Shown here: positions 6,005 to 10,658 of the stretch, piece after piece | Numbering within the stretch: position 1 is the first letter of the stretch | Layout: every line of letters begins with the position of its first letter | Assembly (NCBI GenBank): GCA_036276235.1 | Contig: DATBDZ010000401.1 | Coordinates: forward strand, 1 to 10,658 | Source of the DNA: JANWHF01 sp036276235 | GTDB lineage: Bacteria > Planctomycetota > Phycisphaerae > Tepidisphaerales > Tepidisphaeraceae | Direction: 5' to 3' | DNA length: 10,658 bases | Notes under the pieces: model-generated | The model's database searches: none | Seen by the model: only the letters and a program-made list of their open reading frames with translations | Told to the model about the DNA's origin: nothing | Made by a program: the position numbers and the translations under genes

Positions 6005-7298
6005 TGCATTGTTTTTGTCCGCAGTAACAGCGTTTGCCGATTCCCCGGGCACTTTCGACTGGCCGCAGTGGCAGGGTCCAAATCGGGACAACATGTCCAA
6101 GGAGAAAGGCTTACTTCAACAATGGCCCAAGGAGGGCCCGCCGCTCGTGTGGAAGCTCAAGGACTTGGGCGGCGGTTACAGCGCTCCCTCCATCGCATCG
6201 GGCCGAATCTTCGCCATGAGTAAGCGCGGCGGCAGCGACGTGGTCTGGGCGCTTTCAGAAGCCGATGGAAAATCGCTCTGGGCGACGCCGCTGGAACAGT
6301 CGGCCTCACAAGGCATGCCGCAGGGACAGGAAGGCCCCGGCTGCACCCCGACCGTGGATGGCGATCACCTCTATGTCATCAGCACCGCTGGAGAGATCGC
6401 ATGCCTAACAGTGCCCGACGGCAAGATCGTTTGGCATCACAGCATGACCCGCGACTTGGGCGGCTCCGCGCCGAACTGGGCCTACCGCGAGTCGCCGCTT
6501 GTGGATGGGAAGAACGTCATCTGCACGCCCGGCGGAAGCGGCGCGATGATGGTTGCCCTCGACAAACTCACCGGCGCTACCGTTTGGAAAACCAGCGTCC
6601 CCGCACAAGGTGACGGCGGCCGCCGCGGACGCGGCGGCATGGGCGGCTCCGGAGCCGCCTATTCCTCGGCCATCGCCATCGATTTTGAAGGCCAGCGCCA
6701 ATACGTGCAACTGGCGGCCAAGGCACTGATTGGCGTCGCCGCCGACGACGGCAAACTTCTCTGGAGTTACGCCAAGCCCGCCAACTCCTTTGGCATCAAC
6801 TGCACCACGCCGCTCTTTCACGATGGGATGGTGTTCGCCTCCTCCGCATACGGCGCGGGCGGCGGCCTTGTAAAACTCAGCAAAGACGCCAGCGGCAATA
6901 TCACCGCCACGGAAGTCTGGGCCCAAAGGAGAATGCAGAACCACCACGGCGGCGTCATCCTCTTTGAAGGCTATTTATACGGCGCCAACGGCGGCAATGA
7001 AGGCGGCGCCCCCGTTTGCCTCGATTTCAAAACCGGAGACGTCCTCTGGAACCAGCGCGAAGATACCACCGTCGCCAAAGGCTCCGTCACCTTCGCCGAC
7101 GGCCGCATCTACTACCGCTGCGAAGACGGCAACATGCTCCTGGTCGAACCCAGCCCCAAACAATTCATCGAGCGCGGCCGATTTCAGGAACCCGCCCGCA
7201 GCAACGCTCCAGACTGGGCACACCCCGTCATTGCCAACGGCAAGCTGTACCTGCGCGATCAGGATGTGCTGCTTTGCTATGACGTGAAGGCGAAATAA
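5982..7298 (+). CDS. Exported PQQ-like beta-propeller protein 1
   Basis: 438 residues. The signal peptide MNRIACCLALFLSAVTAFA ends near residue 18-19. The mature part begins with the WPQWQGPNRD motif (27-36) common in planctomycete PQQ-like propellers. Blades are marked by repeated tryptophan-docking motifs: ALSEADGKSLW (90-100), CLTVPDGKIVW (141-151), ALDKLTGATVW (192-202), VAADDGKLLW (252-261) and CLDFKTGDVLW (346-356). The C-terminus is RDQDVLLCYDVKAK. The fold is a seven- or eight-bladed PQQ/BamB-like propeller. Real PQQ binding or dehydrogenase activity is not shown, and members without activity often serve as scaffolds. A glycine/arginine-rich insert (GGRRGRGGMGG, 212-222) marks a surface loop absent in the paralogue. 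GAGGAG at 5969-5974 sits 7 bases before ATG 5982, so ATG 5967 is unlikely because it overlaps this site. The stop codon overlaps the start of the next gene. It is paralogous to the gene at 8282-9586. Confidence 0.9.
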   Translation: MNRIACCLALFLSAVTAFADSPGTFDWPQWQGPNRDNMSKEKGLLQQWPKEGPPLVWKLKDLGGGYSAPSIASGRIFAMSKRGGSDVVWALSEADGKSLWATPLEQSASQGMPQGQEGPGCTPTVDGDHLYVISTAGEIACLTVPDGKIVWHHSMTRDLGGSAPNWAYRESPLVDGKNVICTPGGSGAMMVALDKLTGATVWKTSVPAQGDGGRRGRGGMGGSGAAYSSAIAIDFEGQRQYVQLAAKALIGVAADDGKLLWSYAKPANSFGINCTTPLFHDGMVFASSAYGAGGGLVKLSKDASGNITATEVWAQRRMQNHHGGVILFEGYLYGANGGNEGGAPVCLDFKTGDVLWNQREDTTVAKGSVTFADGRIYYRCEDGNMLLVEPSPKQFIERGRFQEPARSNAPDWAHPVIANGKLYLRDQDVLLCYDVKAK

Positions 7299-8272
7299 TG
7301 ATCAGAGTTACTCTCAATACCGCAGTGCTACTGCTCTTGATGGGCTTTCTCCCCTGCCGTGTGAAAGCGGATGAGAAAGTGCAGTCAGGAAACAATCTTT
7401 TAAGCACCAAACATCGCGTCGGGGACATCGTGAAGCAACCGGCATTTAAAGGTTTTGGCGAACTCCTGCTGCCCTGGGACGACAACAGCAAATACTACGA
7501 CACGCGGCTCGATGAAGTCGGCACGCTCATGCCGTACCACAGCCACGTTGACGCCAACGATGTCGTCGTTGCGCTGAACCATCTGATTACCGAAGCCGAT
7601 TCGGGGAAGACGATTTTCTACGACTTCTATTCCGAGCAACAAAAGAAGCAGGATCGCGCGAAGAGAGCGACGGGGCTATTCTTCTTCCGGGGTAAGCCGG
7701 GAGCTCCGTTCGCCATCGTGTGCCCGGGCGGTGGATTCAAATACGTCGGCTCACTTCACGAAGGCTTCCCGCTCGCCCTGGAAATCAGCAGGAAGGGATT
7801 CAACGCCTTCGTGATCAGGTATCGGGTCGAAGAACAAGCAGCCACGGAAGACCTGACGGCTGCGGTTTCTTACGTGTTCAAGAATGCGGAGACTCTCGGC
7901 GTCGCCACGCAAGGCTATTCCTTGTGGGGCGCCTCCGCAGGCGGTCGGATGGTGGGCAACATCGCTCTGCGCGGCATGTCGAATTACGGCGGCGCCGATC
8001 TTCCCAGGCCGGCGACGGTCGTCATCACATACACCGGACAATCCGGCTCGTCCAAAGATTTTCCGCCGGCGTTCATGGCGGTCAGCGCGGATGATCCGAT
8101 CGTGAACGTCCCCACGATGGACAAGCGTGTCGAAGATTTGAAGCGCGACGGCGTGGAAGTTGATTACCGCCCCTTCAAGAACGCCGGCCACGGGTTTGGT
8201 CTGGGAAAGGGAAGTGACGCGGATGGCTGGATTGAGCAGGCCATCGCATTCTGGGGAAAACATCATCAGTAG
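7298..8272 (+). CDS. Exported alpha/beta hydrolase (esterase-lipase, BD-FAE/acetyl-xylan-esterase-like)
   Basis: 324 residues. Residues 1-24 (hydrophobic core AVLLLLMGFLPC) form a signal peptide, with C20 a weak lipoprotein alternative. The body from about residue 125 is an alpha/beta hydrolase: oxyanion-type VCPGGGFKYVGSLHEGFPLA (141-160), nucleophile motif GASAGG (211-216, Ser213), acid in SADDPIV (Asp265 or Asp266), and His298 in KNAGHGFG. The order and spacing match small esterase-lipase proteins such as BD-FAE and acetyl-xylan esterases, which deacylate carbohydrates, but the true substrate is unknown. Residues 30-120 before the domain are longer than usual, include a YYDTRLDEVGTLMPYHSH stretch and resemble nothing I can name. 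The ATG overlaps the preceding stop (TAATG), which suggests translational coupling with propeller 1. Propeller 2 starts 9 bases after the stop. Confidence 0.88.
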   Translation: MIRVTLNTAVLLLLMGFLPCRVKADEKVQSGNNLLSTKHRVGDIVKQPAFKGFGELLLPWDDNSKYYDTRLDEVGTLMPYHSHVDANDVVVALNHLITEADSGKTIFYDFYSEQQKKQDRAKRATGLFFFRGKPGAPFAIVCPGGGFKYVGSLHEGFPLALEISRKGFNAFVIRYRVEEQAATEDLTAAVSYVFKNAETLGVATQGYSLWGASAGGRMVGNIALRGMSNYGGADLPRPATVVITYTGQSGSSKDFPPAFMAVSADDPIVNVPTMDKRVEDLKRDGVEVDYRPFKNAGHGFGLGKGSDADGWIEQAIAFWGKHHQ

Positions 8273-8281
8273 GAATATCTC

Positions 8282-9586
8282 ATGTTCAAAAAGACACGTG
8301 TTCGCGTATTGCGGACAACTCGAGTGATCACCCTGTTTATATCGTTCACTTCCGCGGCCCACGCCGCCGATTGGCCGCGATGGCAAGGGCCGGACCGCGA
8401 CGCCGTTTCCAGGGAAACAGGTCTTCTTAAGGAATGGCCAAAGGACGGGCCGCCTCTTGCTTGGAAGGTGAACGGCATCGGCAAGGGAATGGGCGGCGTC
8501 GCCGTCAGCCGCGGCCGCATTTACACCACGGGCGACGATGCGCAGCAAATAGCGACGCTCTATGCGCTCAACGAATCCGACGGCAAGCCCGCGTGGAGCG
8601 CGAAGATTGGCCCCGGCGGCAATCCGGGAAACATCTTCAAGCCATTCGGCCCTCGCGCCACGCCAACCGTGGACGGCGATCGCATCTACATCCTCGGCCA
8701 GATGGGAGACTTCGTCTGCTTCTCGACCGACGGCAAGGAACTCTGGCGCATCAACTACATCAAGGAGCTGGGCGGCATCATGCCGGTCTGGGGCTTCGCC
8801 GAGTCACCATTGATCGAAGGAGATAAGATCGTCTGCACGCCGGGCGCGGAAGACGCCACGATGATGGCGCTCGATAAGGCAACCGGTAAGCCCATCTGGA
8901 AATGCGCCGTGCCCGAAGGCCCGACCGGCGATCGCGGCTTCCTCGGAACATCCGGCGCGGCTTACTCCTCAGTCATCGCGATCGACTTCGAAGGCGTGCA
9001 TCAATACGTGCAACTCACCGCGACGACGCTCGTCGGCGTCTCATCCGATGGCAAACTCCTGTGGCGATACGATCGCGCCGCCAACCGGGACCGGATCAAC
9101 TGTTCGACGCCGGTCTATTGCGACGGAATGGTCTTCGCTGCCTCGGCGTACACCGCGGGCGGAGGCGCGGTCAAGCTGACCAAAGACGCCAGCGGCAACA
9201 TCACCGCAACCGAAGCCTACTTCAGCCCAAGCCTCAAGAATCATCACGGCGGCATCATCGAAGTGGACGGCTACCTCTACCTCTCCCGCGAACCCGGCAT
9301 CCTCACCTGCGTCGAGATGAAGACCGGAAAGATCATGTGGAGCGAGCGCCAGCCGGGCAAGGGCTCGGTCGTTTATGCTGATGACCGGCTCTATTGCCGC
9401 AGCGAAGCCGGCGCAGGCACGATCTACTTGGCGGATGCGAGCCCCAAAGGCTACGTCGAGCGCGGCCGCGTCGATCCGCCGGCTCGCACGAGAGAATCCG
9501 CGTGGCCGCACCTGGTCATCGCCAATGGGAAGATGTACATCCGCGATCAGGATGTCCTGCTTTGCTATGACGTAAAAGCGAAGTAA
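8282..9586 (+). CDS. Exported PQQ-like beta-propeller protein 2
   Basis: 434 residues and a clear paralogue of the protein at 5982-7298. The signal peptide has a long basic n-region (MFKKTRVRVLRTTR) before the hydrophobic core and ends near AAHA (residue 28). WPRWQGPDRD (31-40) opens the mature protein. Blade motifs are ALNESDGKPAW, CFSTDGKELW, ALDKATGKPIW, VSSDGKLLW and CVEMKTGKIMW. Residues 291-320 keep the same numbering as in the paralogue (KDASGNITATE, then KNHHGG) and the C-terminus RDQDVLLCYDVKAK is identical. DNA identity is also high in patches, for example AAAGACGCCAGCGGCAA at the KDASGN codons. This points to tandem duplication. AGGA (8271-8274) lies 7 bases before the ATG. It is predicted to be periplasmic or surface-exposed, with a scaffold or electron-transfer role unproven. 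It is separated from its paralogue only by the hydrolase gene. Confidence 0.9.
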   Translation: MFKKTRVRVLRTTRVITLFISFTSAAHAADWPRWQGPDRDAVSRETGLLKEWPKDGPPLAWKVNGIGKGMGGVAVSRGRIYTTGDDAQQIATLYALNESDGKPAWSAKIGPGGNPGNIFKPFGPRATPTVDGDRIYILGQMGDFVCFSTDGKELWRINYIKELGGIMPVWGFAESPLIEGDKIVCTPGAEDATMMALDKATGKPIWKCAVPEGPTGDRGFLGTSGAAYSSVIAIDFEGVHQYVQLTATTLVGVSSDGKLLWRYDRAANRDRINCSTPVYCDGMVFAASAYTAGGGAVKLTKDASGNITATEAYFSPSLKNHHGGIIEVDGYLYLSREPGILTCVEMKTGKIMWSERQPGKGSVVYADDRLYCRSEAGAGTIYLADASPKGYVERGRVDPPARTRESAWPHLVIANGKMYIRDQDVLLCYDVKAK

Positions 9587-9597
9587 TCTGAAGGCTG

Positions 9598-9810
9598 ATG
9601 TACGCGCTATTTTTCCTGATGGGCCTCGGGGTGGTTGTCGCCCTGTTTGTGATCCCTGCCGTCGCGGCGGCATTCGTTCCCTGGTGGGGGACGCTGCTGA
9701 TCATCCTGGCAGAGCTGGTCTTCCTGCGCTACACGTTCCTTCGAATCCTGGGGATGAAGTTGAAATACATGGTCATCAAGCTCGCGGACATCGTTGTGCC
9801 CGAAAGCTGA
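9598..9810 (+). CDS. Small two-helix membrane protein, unknown function
   Basis: 70 residues, almost wholly hydrophobic. One helix runs from about residue 3 to 27 (FFLMGLGVVVALFVIPAVAA) and another from about 31 to 52 (TLLIILAELVFLRYTFL), followed by a short basic-to-acidic tail (MKLKYMVIKLADIVVPES). I recognise no family. The gene starts 11 bases after propeller 2 and has GAAGG close upstream. It ends 37 bases before the possible ATG of the glycosyltransferase, so it may be co-transcribed with either. Steady codon use and the membrane-protein pattern support it as a real gene. A role as partner of the following membrane glycosyltransferase is only a guess. Confidence 0.6.
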   Translation: MYALFFLMGLGVVVALFVIPAVAAAFVPWWGTLLIILAELVFLRYTFLRILGMKLKYMVIKLADIVVPES

Positions 9811-9850
9811 TTTGTCCCTGGTTGGTTGGGGCATAAATTTGCCGTAAATG
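9794..9850 (+). repeat. Imperfect direct repeat, copy A (upstream of glycosyltransferase)
   Basis: This copy spans the last codons of the small membrane protein and the spacer. In the same order as 9885-9941 it contains TTGTGC, TTTGTCC, GTTGGTTGGGGCAT and TTTGCCG, offset by 90-92 bases with small indels. In the glycosyltransferase frame it contains a stop (TAA at 9845-9847), so it is not expressed as part of that protein. Confidence 0.5.
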
Positions 9851-10658
9851 AGAATCGATAATCCATCAATAAGACGAGAGGGAATTGTGCGGCAAGGACT
9901 TTTGTCCTCGGCGTTGGCTGGGGCATTCTTTGCCGCGTATTGCCCCGTGTTGTCTTGGATGGAATTTTCGAACACGCCGGAGAATTTGAATGTTGCGACG
10001 GCGCTGGAAATCCGGCGGACGGGCAACTGGCTTTTCCCGACGTTGGACGGGGAGCCGCGCACCCGCAAGCCGCCGCTTACCGCTTGGCTTACCGCGGCGG
10101 CGATTCGGAGCTCAACCCTGGATGCGCTCAATAACCATAGCGCTGCGGTTCGAACCGACGGCTATCGCCGACTCGCATGGGACGTTCGTTGGCCGGCGCT
10201 GCTAGCCTGCTGCGCGACTTTCGTCGCCGTCTTTGTGCTTGGAGCCATGATCGGAGGCGCACGGTTGGGGTGGGCTTCCTCGATCATTTGCGCCAGCACG
10301 TTCTATTTCCTTCGCTACGCGCGGGTTTCGTCCGTTGACGTTCATTTGACGCTTTGGGTGACGACGGCAAACGCCTTTCTGGCCGCCGCCCTGCTGCGAC
10401 GACGACTGTGGATGGGGTGCGCGGGGGCTGGCGTTGCAATTGGGCTGGCGTTCATGAGCAAAGGGCCGGTGGCCTTGACGGAAACAGTCGTTCCGTTTGC
10501 GGCTTACGCCCTTTGGCAAGCGCGCTGGGCCTCGGCTCGTCGGCCATCGCTCTCCGCGATATCACCCGTGATTCTCGGCGTGGTGGTGTGCCTGCTCGTC
10601 GCGCTGCCGTGGTTTCTTGCCGTGTTGGCGCGTGAACCATCCCATCAATGGCACGTCT
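9848..10658 (+). CDS. GT39 / ArnT-like membrane glycosyltransferase, N-terminal part
   Basis: An open frame runs to the window edge, giving at least 270 residues of an integral-membrane glycosyltransferase of the PMT/ArnT superfamily. These use polyprenyl-phosphate-linked sugars and transfer them on the periplasmic side. The signature first loop is present: PENLNVATALEIRRTGNWLF followed by PTLDGEPRTRKPPLTAWLTA, equivalent to the family's acidic loop and the GxWLxPxLxGxPxxxKPPLxxW pattern. A later helix pair carries FMSKGPVAL. At least six hydrophobic segments are seen (for example FVAVFVLGAMIGG, ILGVVVCLLVALPWFLAVL). The start is uncertain: ATG 9848 lacks a ribosome site, while in-frame GTG 9887 has GAGG 5 bases upstream and would give 13 fewer residues. 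The acceptor (lipid A, protein or other glycan) is unknown. The gene is incomplete at the right edge. Confidence 0.85.
   Translation, partial: MRIDNPSIRREGIVRQGLLSSALAGAFFAAYCPVLSWMEFSNTPENLNVATALEIRRTGNWLFPTLDGEPRTRKPPLTAWLTAAAIRSSTLDALNNHSAAVRTDGYRRLAWDVRWPALLACCATFVAVFVLGAMIGGARLGWASSIICASTFYFLRYARVSSVDVHLTLWVTTANAFLAAALLRRRLWMGCAGAGVAIGLAFMSKGPVALTETVVPFAAYALWQARWASARRPSLSAISPVILGVVVCLLVALPWFLAVLAREPSHQWHV
9885..9941 (+). repeat. Imperfect direct repeat, copy B (inside glycosyltransferase start)
   Basis: This is the second copy of the block at 9794-9850: TTGTGC, TTTGTCC, GTTGGCTGGGGCAT and TTTGCCG. It covers the alternative GTG start and the first membrane-helix codons of the glycosyltransferase. 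The arrangement suggests a partial tandem duplication of the gene's 5' end, with copy A decaying. Confidence 0.5.

Noticed and set aside
7751..8548. Minus-strand open frame of 265 residues opposite the hydrolase and start of propeller 2
   Set aside because: It spans the junction of two well-supported plus-strand genes and shows no recognisable domain or ribosome site.

Overview
The window looks like chromosomal DNA from a GC-rich, Gram-negative-type bacterium, most likely a planctomycete or other PVC-superphylum member. This rests on two exported PQQ-like beta-propeller proteins of a style very common in planctomycetes (N-terminal WPxWxGPxRD, C-terminal RDQDVLLCYDVKAK), intermixed exported esterases, a planctomycete-style family-39 glycosyltransferase and intergenic GC-rich palindromic repeats. 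No rRNA, tRNA, CRISPR array, phage or transposase gene was seen. The taxonomic call is an inference, not proven here.

Layout. Positions 1-450 hold no convincing gene but several palindromic elements: a hairpin cluster at 1-40, a terminator-like hairpin at 79-126, a pair of nearly identical 50-base elements in inverted orientation (168-232 and 276-338) and a short perfect palindrome at 385-402. Then follow a secreted DUF4440/SnoaL-like protein (minus, 451-900) and, divergent to it, a DUF1963/YwqG-like gene (plus, 1066-2063) that is split by an apparent frameshift in a T6 run at 1171-1176. Convergent to that is an AraC-family regulator (minus, 2078-3022), divergent from an aldo/keto reductase (plus, 3254-4237). 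Their 231-base spacer carries a direct repeat with 20-base spacing, a good candidate operator.

From 3254 to the right edge every gene is on the plus strand: aldo/keto reductase, exported type-B carboxylesterase (4331-5935), PQQ-like propeller 1 (5982-7298), exported alpha/beta hydrolase (7298-8272, overlapping by one base), PQQ-like propeller 2 (8282-9586), a two-helix membrane miniprotein (9598-9810) and the start of an integral-membrane GT39/ArnT-like glycosyltransferase (9848 to the edge, incomplete). Gaps between 4331 and 9810 are 0-46 bases, so the esterase/propeller/hydrolase/propeller block is probably one transcript. The AraC regulator may control the reductase and perhaps the genes after it.

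How the genes may work together: the two hydrolases and two propellers all carry signal peptides, so they probably act together in the periplasm or at the cell surface, plausibly on an ester-bearing substrate. The substrate cannot be read from the sequence. Points worth a second look are the interleaved hydrolase/propeller organisation, a 46-base leader shared without gaps by the esterase and propeller 1 although the proteins are unrelated, the frameshifted YwqG-like gene, a 57-base imperfect direct repeat across the glycosyltransferase start, and the repeat-rich left end. Most of the window is otherwise ordinary, and I see no clearly new defence or mobile system.
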